Part shown: positions 1 through 5,266 of the stretch, piece by piece
Layout: every line of letters starts with the position of its first letter
Numbering within the stretch: position 1 is the first letter of the stretch
DNA from: Pseudomonadota bacterium
GTDB taxonomy: Bacteria > Pseudomonadota > Gammaproteobacteria > UBA5335
Assembly: GCA_021783685.1 (NCBI GenBank)
Contig: JAJXTQ010000155.1
Location: forward strand, 1-5,266
Length of the DNA: 5,266 nucleotides
Direction of reading: 5' to 3'
Translations under genes and position numbers: made by a program
Notes under the pieces: generated by a model
Database searches by the model: none
What the model was told of the DNA's origin: nothing
Seen by the model: the letters and a program-made list of their open reading frames with translations, nothing else

Positions 1-400
1 TGGCGGTCAGGGTGGCCAGCGTGCGGCCGTGGAAAGCGCCGTCCATGACCACGATGCGTGGCAGCGCGATTCCCCGCCCGTGGCCGAGGCGGCGCGCCAG
101 CTTGATTGCCGCTTCATTGGCCTCGGCGCCCGAGTTGCAGAAAAACACCCGATCCATGCCCGCCAGTTCGCACAGTCGCGCGCCGAGGGTTTCCTGCAGC
201 GGGATGCGATACAGGTTGGAGGTGTGCAGCAAGGTCGCGAGCTGATCGCTCAAGGCCGCCGTCAGCGCCGGATGCGCATGCCCAAGGCTGCAGACCGCGA
301 TGCCGCTCAGGGCGTCGAGATGGCGCCGTCCCTGTTCATCCCACAACCACACGCCCTCGCCGCGCGTAAACGCGACCGGCAGGCGGGCATAGGTCGACAT
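1..400 (-). CDS. argD: Acetylornithine aminotransferase family protein (class III, PLP), N-terminal part
   Basis: This is a pyridoxal-phosphate class III aminotransferase. By family, ArgD interconverts N-acetylornithine and N-acetylglutamate semialdehyde in cytoplasmic arginine synthesis, and often also acts in lysine synthesis. Only the first 133 codons are present, of about 390-400 usual. Visible landmarks are the start MSTYARLPVAF, the segment GIAVCSLGHAHP (residues 33-44), the cofactor-phosphate loop NSGAEANEAAIKLAR (89-103) and FHGRT (123-127). The catalytic lysine lies beyond the left edge. I chose the ATG at 400 because AAGGAG sits six bases upstream. An in-frame ATG at 415 would add MKEHL but has a poorer-placed AAGGA. 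The gene follows sodB on the same strand, 146 bases downstream, behind a likely terminator, so it probably has its own promoter, though none is convincing. A related omega-aminotransferase cannot be fully excluded without the C-terminal part. Confidence 0.88.
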   Translation of the reverse strand, partial: MSTYARLPVAFTRGEGVWLWDEQGRRHLDALSGIAVCSLGHAHPALTAALSDQLATLLHTSNLYRIPLQETLGARLCELAGMDRVFFCNSGAEANEAAIKLARRLGHGRGIALPRIVVMDGAFHGRTLATLTA

Positions 401-406
401 CAGATG

Positions 407-412
407 CTCCTT
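407..412 (-). promoter_or_regulatory. Ribosome binding site deciding the argD start
   Basis: AAGGAG on the minus strand lies six bases before the ATG at 400. It overlaps the codons that would follow the alternative ATG at 415, so it favours the shorter protein starting MSTYARL. Confidence 0.65.
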
Positions 413-477
413 CATGGGGCCCTAGTCCTTGGCTTCAACGTCTCTGAATTCGTGACCCACTCGCAGCCGCCGCCCTG

Positions 478-516
478 AAAAACACGGCAGGGCCGTCCTG
501 TGGCGGGACAGCCCTG
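478..516 (-). terminator. Likely intrinsic terminator after sodB
   Basis: On the minus strand, CAGGGCTGTCC pairs with GGACGGCCCTG as an 11-base-pair stem containing one G-U pair. The arms are at 506-516 and 488-498, with a 7-base loop at 499-505. Five bases after the stem come five T residues (478-482 on this strand). The T run is short and slightly distant, so termination may be partial. The position, about 30 bases past the sodB stop and before argD, fits a terminator of the sodB transcript. Confidence 0.6.
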
Positions 517-546
517 GCAGCCGGGTTCGCCGGATCGAGGTTGGGG

Positions 547-1131
<585 letters not shown>

Positions 1132-1243
1132 GATCGATCTCCTGATGGGATGAACAGGCTATCGGTCTCGGCCTGCGTCAGCGGACGCCGCCGCTCAGGC
1201 GGGGTGTTGGACGAGGCCGGGGCCGGGGACGAGTCGAGGGTCT

Positions 1244-1272
1244 ACCATAGGCGAGCGCTTGCCGCGATGCAA
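1244..1272 (-). promoter_or_regulatory. Weak sigma-70-like promoter candidate for sodB
   Basis: On the minus strand TTGCAT (1267-1272) is followed after 17 bases by TATGGT (1244-1249). The spacing is ideal, but the boxes match consensus at only 3 and 4 of 6 positions. It lies about 110 bases before the sodB start, in the gloA-sodB gap. No clear terminator was seen after gloA, so read-through from gloA is also possible. Confidence 0.3.
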
Positions 1273-1300
1273 TCGCAATGACGACCCGGAAACCCCGGTT

Positions 1301-1687
1301 TCAACCGCGTTTCTCTATCAGTTCAAGCGCATATCCATCCGGGTCGCGGATGAAAGCGATCAGCGTATGGCCGTGCTTCATGGGTCCGGGCTCGCGGGTG
1401 ATGACACCACCGCGAGCGCGGACCTGCTCGCAGCTTCGACGGATGTCTTCCACCGCGATGGCAATGTGGCCAAAGCCGTTGCCCAGTTCGTAGTGGTCCG
1501 TGTCCCAGTTATGGGTCAGTTCGATGACCGCCGTATCGGCTTCCTCTCCGTAGCCGATGAAGGCGAGCGTGAAACGCCCCTCCGGATAGTCCTGCCGGCG
1601 CAGCAGCCGCATGCCCATGACGTCGGTGTAGAACGCCAGGGACCCCTCGAGGTCGGTGACGCGCAGCATGGTGTGGATGATTCGCAT
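1301..1687 (-). CDS. gloA: Lactoylglutathione lyase (glyoxalase I)
   Basis: Glyoxalase I isomerises the hemithioacetal of methylglyoxal and glutathione to S-lactoylglutathione, the first step of cytosolic methylglyoxal detoxification. The protein is 128 residues, the short bacterial form (E. coli GloA is 135). All four metal ligands fall at the same positions as in E. coli: His5 (MRIIHTMLRV), Glu56 (AVIELTHNW), His74 (GNGFGHIAI) and Glu122 (DPDGYALELIEKR). The two betaalphabetabetabeta modules of the vicinal-oxygen-chelate fold are visible as residues about 1-58 and 72-125. The short form lacking extra loops usually prefers nickel over zinc. The ATG at 1687 has GGAGGG five bases upstream. The gene starts 30 bases after pxpC on the same strand, which suggests co-transcription. 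This links two functions that both touch glutathione metabolism. Confidence 0.97.
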   Translation of the reverse strand: MRIIHTMLRVTDLEGSLAFYTDVMGMRLLRRQDYPEGRFTLAFIGYGEEADTAVIELTHNWDTDHYELGNGFGHIAIAVEDIRRSCEQVRARGGVITREPGPMKHGHTLIAFIRDPDGYALELIEKRG

Positions 1688-1717
1688 GGATGCCCTCCGT
1701 TTGCGGTGCGGGGTTCG

Positions 1718-2749
1718 CTAAGACGATCGCGCATGGGCGCCGTCGGGCGGCCGGTGTTGCGGTCGCGTTCCGTCGGCGATGGACCACGCCATTTCGAGCG
1801 CAACCGCCAAACGGCCGATTTGCCGCTCGCGATCCCGATGCAGCGCTTGCGCCTCGGCGATCGGCAGCGGCCGGAACGAGATCGCGTCCCCGGCGCGCAG
1901 TTGCGCGAGTTGGGATCGGGTGATGCTGGCCGTCGTTCCCAGCACAGGATAGCCACCCGTGGTCTGGTGGTCGACGCCGAGCAGGATGGGCTGGCCGTCG
2001 GGCGGCAGTTGCAGCGTGCCGCAGGTGACTCCCGCCGACAGCCGCTCGGGACCCAGCGGCGCGGGCAGGGCAGGCCCCGAGAGGCGCAGCCCCATGCGGT
2101 CGCATCGCCGGTCGACCCGAAACGCACCGGTTGCCAACGCCTCGCGCGCCGAGTCGGGCAGGGTTTGCCAATCGGGACCGGGGATGAAGTGCAGTGTCAC
2201 CGGTTGATCCGGCGGCGGGGCGTCGTGGCGGACCCACCATCGAGGCCAGCAGGCCCCGGCGTGGGGTTTCTCCGTCGGACGACGGGACGCGCCGATGGGC
2301 AAGCGGTCACCGGCTTGCAAGGGGCGCCCGCGCCAGCCGCCGATCCCGGCGCGCAGATCGGTGCTGCGGCTGCCGAGAATGAGGGGAACGTCGATCCCGC
2401 CGCCGACCGCGAGATAACCCCGGCATCCCCGATGGAGACCGCCCCAGGCCAGGCGGCTGCCGGACGGCGCCCACACCGGCCGCCAGCCGGGCAGGTCGGC
2501 GTCGTTCAGGGTGATGGTCGAGGGTCCCCCGGTCCACGCGATCCAGCCGCCGCTTTCCAGCACGAGGCGGGGGCCCGCCAGCGTGATTTCCAGCATCGCC
2601 GCGCCCGGATCGTTGCCCACCAGCAAATTGGCGATGCGCGCCGCGTCGCGATCCATGGCCCCGCCCGGCGCCAGCCCCAGGTGCTGATGTCCCCAGCGGC
2701 CGAGATCCTGCACGGTGGTAAGCAGGCCGGGAGCCTCGACCTGGATCAC
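1718..2749 (-). CDS. pxpC: 5-oxoprolinase subunit C (biotin-dependent carboxyltransferase-like)
   Basis: Subunit C of the ATP-dependent bacterial 5-oxoprolinase, which with PxpA and PxpB opens 5-oxoproline (pyroglutamate) to glutamate in the cytoplasm. The protein is full length at 343 residues. Family landmarks are TTVQDLGRWGHQHLG (11-25), PGGAMDRDAARIANLLVGN (28-46), the block GGGIDVPLILGSRSTDLRAG, the DRMGLRLSG segment, and near the C-terminus PPDGQPILLGVDHQTTGGYP. The start is a GTG at 2749 whose last two bases belong to the TGA of pxpB (four-base GTGA overlap), and there is no strong separate ribosome binding site, so translation is probably coupled. The reading frame is open far upstream through pxpB, but that extension is antisense-like noise; the family N-terminus begins at this GTG. 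These proteins are often annotated as allophanate hydrolase subunit 2 or KipA by similarity. No urea carboxylase domain or gene is present here to support that role. Confidence 0.93.
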   Translation of the reverse strand: MIQVEAPGLLTTVQDLGRWGHQHLGLAPGGAMDRDAARIANLLVGNDPGAAMLEITLAGPRLVLESGGWIAWTGGPSTITLNDADLPGWRPVWAPSGSRLAWGGLHRGCRGYLAVGGGIDVPLILGSRSTDLRAGIGGWRGRPLQAGDRLPIGASRRPTEKPHAGACWPRWWVRHDAPPPDQPVTLHFIPGPDWQTLPDSAREALATGAFRVDRRCDRMGLRLSGPALPAPLGPERLSAGVTCGTLQLPPDGQPILLGVDHQTTGGYPVLGTTASITRSQLAQLRAGDAISFRPLPIAEAQALHRDRERQIGRLAVALEMAWSIADGTRPQHRPPDGAHARSS

Positions 2750-3441
2750 GGCCCGCCGGCCTCGAGGTTGAACGCAGCCGGCTCGATCGCGACGAAGCGC
2801 ACCCGGTCGTCGGGCGCCAGCAGACAGGGCGGCGCGCGCGCAGGATCGAAGAGCGTCAGCGGGGTGCGGCCGATGATCTGCCAGCCCCCCGGCGTGGCTT
2901 GTGGATACACGCCCGTCTGCGCGCCGGCGATGCCCACCGATCCGGCCGGGGTGAGCAGGCGCGGCGTGGCCTTGCGTGCCATGACGAGCCTTGGATCGAG
3001 CCCGCCCAGATACGGGAAGCCGGGGGTGAAGCCGAGGAAATACACCCGATACAGCGCGCCGGCGTGGCGCTGGATCACGGCTTCGGCGGAAAGACCTGCG
3101 TGCGCGGCGACCGCGATCAGATCCGGGCCGTACTCGCCGCCGTAACAAACCGGGATGCAGACCTCGCGTGCGGGTGTCGGCGCCTCGGCCGCATCCTCGT
3201 CCGCCGTCAGCAGCGCCGTCAGTGCGCGACCGAGCGTATCGTGCGTCCACTGCTGCGGGTCGTAATGCAGGGTCAGCGTCGTATAGGCCGGCACGAGGTC
3301 GCGCAGGCCGTGCAGACCGGCTGCGCGAATCCGCCGCGCCAGCGCATGGACCTTTGTGTTGGTGGCGTCGCCAAGCCGCGCGCCAAGGGTGATCTGCAAG
3401 GCGCAATCACCCAGCGGCGCGATACGCGCGGCCGGTTTCAT
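2746..3441 (-). CDS. pxpB: 5-oxoprolinase subunit B (KipI family)
   Basis: Subunit B of the PxpABC 5-oxoprolinase; PxpB and PxpC form a complex that works with PxpA on 5-oxoproline. The protein is full length at 231 residues. Visible family features are the start ARIAPLGDCALQITLG, a YTTLTLHYDP strand (53-62), IPVCYGGEYGPDL (96-108), the signature FLGFTPGFPYLGGLD (135-149) and the C-terminal block TPAGSVGIAGAQTGVYP (164-180) followed by GGWQIIGRT (185-193). The ATG at 3441 has AGGAGG six bases upstream, an excellent site. It is first in a run pxpB-pxpC-gloA, and its stop overlaps the pxpC start. In Bacillus a relative (KipI) inhibits a sporulation kinase, but in proteobacteria the pair with PxpC is normally the oxoprolinase. 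No pxpA gene lies within this window. Confidence 0.94.
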   Translation of the reverse strand: MKPAARIAPLGDCALQITLGARLGDATNTKVHALARRIRAAGLHGLRDLVPAYTTLTLHYDPQQWTHDTLGRALTALLTADEDAAEAPTPAREVCIPVCYGGEYGPDLIAVAAHAGLSAEAVIQRHAGALYRVYFLGFTPGFPYLGGLDPRLVMARKATPRLLTPAGSVGIAGAQTGVYPQATPGGWQIIGRTPLTLFDPARAPPCLLAPDDRVRFVAIEPAAFNLEAGGP

Positions 3442-3529
3442 GGGGCGCCTCCTGATGCGGGTTGCGTCATGATCGCGATTCGAGCCCGCGAGCTTGGGCG
3501 CAGATGTCTGCGGCGGCGGTGTGCGTCAT
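3438..3529 (-). other. Two tiny chained reading frames leading into pxpB (doubtful)
   Basis: On the minus strand a 20-codon frame (MTHTAAADICAQARGLESRS, start 3529) ends in a TGA that overlaps, as ATGA, the ATG of a 10-codon frame (MTQPASGGAP, start 3470). That frame ends in a TGA overlapping, again as ATGA, the pxpB ATG at 3441. The first ATG lies seven bases after the possible -10 box, so a transcript from it could be nearly leaderless. Neither small frame has a good ribosome binding site, and such overlaps can arise by chance. Not a confident gene call. Confidence 0.15.
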
Positions 3530-3584
3530 TCCGCGGAGTATATCCCGCGTCTGCTGGACAGATCGGAAGACCCCGCGATTCGAG
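3474..3584. repeat. 11-base direct repeat, copies exactly 100 bases apart
   Basis: CGCGATTCGAG occurs at 3474-3484 and again at 3574-3584. The flanking bases differ, so the match is exactly 11. The two copies flank the possible -10 box at 3537-3542, upstream of pxpB. They could be sites for one regulator of pxpB or of the divergent gene, but this is inference. A shorter related string, CGATTCG, recurs near 3653. Confidence 0.35.
3537..3542 (-). promoter_or_regulatory. Possible -10 box for the pxpB operon
   Basis: TATACT on the minus strand matches five of six bases of the TATAAT consensus, in otherwise GC-rich DNA, 95 bases upstream of the pxpB start. No good -35 box was found at 16-18 bases; TTCCGA lies at about 20. 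An activator-dependent promoter is possible. Confidence 0.35.
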
Positions 3585-3788
3585 GTGAGCATCTCGCAGG
3601 TGGCGGTCCCAGGCGGGCGATTGCGGGCGCGCCATCGGTTCAGGTAGGGTCGATTCGTAGCGTTGAGCCCTGAGTTCGCGGGCCGCGGCCCGACGTTCAA
3701 GGTCGCGGGCGTGCTTGCCTTGGCCGGCTTGCGCTTCTGTTCGGAGCTCGGGCGTAAACCGCCGCCGTTGCTGTGGTTGGGAGGCTTC

Positions 3789-4136
3789 ATGGACAGACAG
3801 ATCATTTTTGGGCAACGGGTGTTGTCTGGCATCGGTGCCTTGGGCGCGATCGCGCTCACGCTGTTCGTTCTCGCGCCGGCAGCGTTCGCCGCGGATGTGG
3901 CAGACGGCGTGTGTCCCATCATGGTCAAGCTGCTTCCCGAAGTGCGCGGGTATCAGCCGGAGGGCGCGCGGGCACAGCTTGTCATGGCAGTCGCGGAACG
4001 GTTCGACTACGACCGTGCAAAATTGCGTCAGCTTAGAGGCGACGTCGACAAATCGACCATCGCGACATGCCCAAGGGAACGCGAAGCCATGCTCGGTGCG
4101 ATGAAGATGAAGACACTGGCCGAAGCGCTGTTCTGA
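3789..4136 (+). CDS. Small exported protein of unknown function with two cysteines
   Basis: I do not recognise this 115-residue protein. A signal peptide is clear: a polar start with Arg3 and Arg10, a hydrophobic stretch at residues 11-28 (LGAIALTLFVLAP), and an APAAFA motif with likely cleavage after Ala34. The mature part of about 81 residues is likely helical and charged. It has exactly two cysteines, Cys42 (DGVCPIM) and Cys94 (IATCPRE), each followed by proline, so a disulphide in the periplasm is plausible. No lipobox is present, so it is not an obvious lipoprotein. The ATG at 3789 has GGGAGG four bases upstream. The frame is open back to 3663, but only the ATG at 3789 places the signal peptide at the N-terminus. 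It is divergent from pxpB, and no clear terminator follows. Confidence 0.72.
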   Translation: MDRQIIFGQRVLSGIGALGAIALTLFVLAPAAFAADVADGVCPIMVKLLPEVRGYQPEGARAQLVMAVAERFDYDRAKLRQLRGDVDKSTIATCPREREAMLGAMKMKTLAEALF

Positions 4137-4200
4137 TCCTGATGGGCTCGCGGCCATCGCTGCGGCTGCGGGTGGAGCCGAATCGATCGCCGGAGAGCTT

Positions 4201-4221
4201 GCCGGCTCACGCGTGGCCGGC
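4201..4221. repeat. Inverted repeat GCCGGC around CACGCGTG
   Basis: GCCGGC arms (each itself palindromic) flank nine bases that contain the palindrome CACGCGTG. It could fold as a short hairpin or be a protein site. It lies 65 bases after the exported-protein stop, without a T run. Confidence 0.3.
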
Positions 4222-4310
4222 CGGCCCGCTCATGTGTCTTGGTGGAGATTTGCCGGACCGGTAACTCAAATCGACGGGCCAAACTCGGTTGGTTGACGGC
4301 GTTCCACCAT

Positions 4311-4320
4311 ATCAATTGAT
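4311..4320. repeat. Perfect 10-base palindrome ATCAATTGAT
   Basis: ATCAATTGAT reads the same on both strands and lies about 130 bases before the HNH gene start, in the A+T-richer segment. It may be an operator half of a regulator site or chance; nothing else supports a function. Confidence 0.2.
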
Positions 4321-4438
4321 CGGATACCAAAACTGCATTGAATTCAGATGGCTCCCGGTCTCCCCGGCCATGACCTTCAGCTTGTCTCAGGTTTTGCAAC
4401 GATCGTCTATTCTACTCATCAACCGTTTGCGGATTAGC

Positions 4439-4445
4439 GAGGTGA
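4439..4445 (+). promoter_or_regulatory. Ribosome binding site deciding the GTG start of the HNH gene
   Basis: GAGGTGA is a seven-base match to the anti-Shine-Dalgarno complement. Counting from the GAGG core, it leaves six bases before the GTG at 4449. An in-frame TGA at 4443-4445 lies within this site, so no start further upstream is possible. Together these fix the start on the GTG. Confidence 0.8.
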
Positions 4446-4448
4446 CGA

Positions 4449-5266
4449 GTGCCACATCCCTTTGATGTTGCTCACAACGATGCTTTTGCGAAGCTCGGCG
4501 CCAAAGTGCCGGGGCCGCATTGGTCAGCTTTCGACGTCTCCATGGATCAGGCGCGCGCAGGTAATGCCACACGCCTCGTCACCACGATCTGGAACTTTCA
4601 TGCCTGGGAACCAGCGTTTACTGAGGGGGCTATAAATGAAGACGTTACCGACGGGACGTTGTGGTATCGCACAAAACAGCCACCGCTTCATGATGCGCCA
4701 AACTGGACTGCACATTGGAACCGCGTTCAGCTTGCGCTCAAGATGCATCTTCCGATCATCGGCGTGTTGAAAGATGTCCGAACGAACAGATGCTCCATGG
4801 AAAATCTTTTCATAATCGATAACGGGTCACGGCGATACCAGATCGACGACGGTTCTCTGTGGCTAAGATTGCGACCGCGTGGGACGGTCGGCTGTTATGT
4901 GTGCTTCGTCGATATGAACACCATCGCCCGCGAGTTCCCTCCTGATTCATTGCGGGCACACCACTGCGAGTTCGAGCGAAAAGTCGATAGGTCGCGCCGA
5001 CTGTCCAGTGCGACCAGGACCCAACGACTGCTGGATGCCCGGCGCCTGCCGGAGCGGATTGACGTCATCGCAAGCGTTTTCGTGCGAAATCCAGACGTTG
5101 TGGCGGAAGTTCTTTTTCAGGCGGAAGGCAAATGCCAGCGATGCGCCAAGCCGGCGCCGTTCAAGCGGGCTTCTGATGGAACGGCGTACCTTGAGGTTCA
5201 TCATCGGGTGCTTCTGGCAGTCGGGGGGGAGCACGCGGTTGCGAACGCGAGTCAGCATTGTAGGAA
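4449..5266 (+). CDS. HNH endonuclease with unidentified N-terminal domain, C-terminus cut by window edge
   Basis: The frame is open from a GTG start to the right edge, giving 272 residues with the end missing. Residues about 210-272 are an HNH nuclease domain: FVRNPDVVAEVL (211-222), zinc pair Cys229-x-x-Cys232 (KCQRC), PAPFKRASDGTAYLEVHHR (235-253) with the HNH His pair at 251-252, GG (259-260), Asn266, then Cys271, probably the first cysteine of the second zinc pair. The final HNH histidine would lie outside the window. Residues about 172-203 form a charged helical linker (FERKVDRSRRLSSATRTQRL). Residues about 25-150 form a separate domain with IWNFHAWEPAF, DVTDGTLWYR, IIGVLKD and LFIIDNGSRRYQID, which I cannot name. 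This layout recalls modification-dependent (type IV-like) restriction enzymes, where a reader domain precedes HNH, but that is inference. Base and codon use (AAA, ATA, AGA, TTT, CTT) is much less GC-rich than the neighbours, suggesting transfer. Confidence 0.85.
   Translation, partial: MPHPFDVAHNDAFAKLGAKVPGPHWSAFDVSMDQARAGNATRLVTTIWNFHAWEPAFTEGAINEDVTDGTLWYRTKQPPLHDAPNWTAHWNRVQLALKMHLPIIGVLKDVRTNRCSMENLFIIDNGSRRYQIDDGSLWLRLRPRGTVGCYVCFVDMNTIAREFPPDSLRAHHCEFERKVDRSRRLSSATRTQRLLDARRLPERIDVIASVFVRNPDVVAEVLFQAEGKCQRCAKPAPFKRASDGTAYLEVHHRVLLAVGGEHAVANASQHCR

Larger units (their letters stand above)
3442..3788. other. Divergent intergenic region between pxpB and the exported-protein gene
   Basis: About 347 bases separate the pxpB start (minus strand) from the start of the exported-protein gene (plus strand), so both promoters should lie here. 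It contains the pxpB ribosome binding site (3448-3453), a possible minus-strand -10 box (3537-3542), an 11-base direct repeat, and GGGAGG at 3779-3784 for the plus-strand gene. Open frames run across it on both strands. They are arginine-, proline- or alanine-rich, have no recognisable domain, and are best read as GC-rich noise. I found no convincing plus-strand promoter. Confidence 0.6.
4137..4448. other. Non-coding stretch with composition change
   Basis: No gene is supported across these 312 bases. The left half is GC-rich and contains a GCCGGC inverted pair (4201-4206 and 4216-4221) around the palindrome CACGCGTG (4208-4215). It has no T run on either side, so it is not a normal intrinsic terminator. 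From about 4260 the sequence becomes richer in A and T, with a perfect 10-base palindrome ATCAATTGAT at 4311-4320. TATTCT at 4408-4413 is a weak -10 candidate for the next gene, with no good -35 box. A 123-codon minus-strand frame (4028-4399) overlaps the end of the exported-protein gene and has no known domain. Confidence 0.5.

Noticed and set aside
29..478. Plus-strand frames opposite argD
   Set aside because: Antisense to a conserved aminotransferase; no domain and no plausible start signal.
1302..1315. Palindrome GAAACCGGGGTTTC just after gloA as a terminator
   Set aside because: The 6-base arms at about 1289-1302 leave only a 2-base loop and there is no T run after them, so it is not a normal intrinsic terminator.
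1259..3145. A 628-codon plus-strand frame opposite gloA, pxpC and pxpB
   Set aside because: It is antisense to three well-identified genes, rich in Arg, Gly, Ala and Pro, and has no recognisable domain. Long antisense frames are common in GC-rich coding DNA.
2750..3406. N-terminal extension of the pxpC frame through pxpB
   Set aside because: It is in a different frame from the well-supported pxpB and has no family similarity. The PxpC N-terminus begins at the GTG at 2749.
3438..4157. A 239-codon minus-strand frame opposite the exported-protein gene, including RRRFTPELR, which recalls IS3 OrfA starts
   Set aside because: The resemblance is only a few residues and the text after it does not continue as a transposase helix-turn-helix. 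The opposite strand has a signal-peptide protein with a good ribosome binding site.
4028..4399. A 123-codon minus-strand frame in the gap before the HNH gene
   Set aside because: It overlaps the exported-protein gene, is Arg/Gln/Pro-rich and has no recognised domain. I considered a transposase fragment but could not support it.
4947..5258. Minus-strand frames opposite the HNH gene (also 4387-4572 and 4524-4748)
   Set aside because: They are short, lack domains, and lie opposite a frame with a clear HNH motif and a strong ribosome binding site.

Overview
The window is about 5.3 kb of mostly GC-rich bacterial chromosome. The protein set (short GloA, iron-type SodB, ArgD, PxpB/PxpC) and the strong AGGAGG-type ribosome binding sites fit a proteobacterium, most likely a GC-rich gammaproteobacterium. 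The order or genus cannot be named from the sequence alone. No tRNA, rRNA, CRISPR array, insertion sequence or phage gene was seen.

Positions 1-3441 form a block of five housekeeping genes, all on the minus strand. In transcription order they are pxpB (5-oxoprolinase subunit B), pxpC (subunit C, starting on a GTG that overlaps the pxpB stop), gloA (glyoxalase I, 30 bases after pxpC), sodB (iron superoxide dismutase) and the first third of argD (acetylornithine aminotransferase family), which leaves the window at its left edge. pxpB-pxpC-gloA looks like one operon. The theme is glutathione and stress: 5-oxoproline comes partly from glutathione turnover, GloA uses the glutathione adduct of methylglyoxal, and SodB removes superoxide. 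The third 5-oxoprolinase subunit gene, pxpA, is not in the window, and gloA sits where pxpA often lies. A likely intrinsic terminator separates sodB from argD.

Positions 3442-3788 are a divergent intergenic region upstream of pxpB. It holds a possible -10 box, an 11-base direct repeat spaced exactly 100 bases apart, and two tiny overlapping reading frames. To its right, on the plus strand, is a gene for a 115-residue exported protein of unknown function (3789-4136), with a clear signal peptide and two cysteines in the mature part.

Positions 4137-4448 carry no gene I can support. From about 4260 the base composition drops towards A+T. A plus-strand frame then opens at a GTG at 4449, behind a very good ribosome binding site, and stays open to the window's right edge. 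It encodes an HNH nuclease whose zinc/HNH domain is cut by the edge, preceded by an N-terminal domain of about 150 residues that I cannot name. Its composition and domain layout suggest an acquired restriction or defence gene. It is the most interesting item here.
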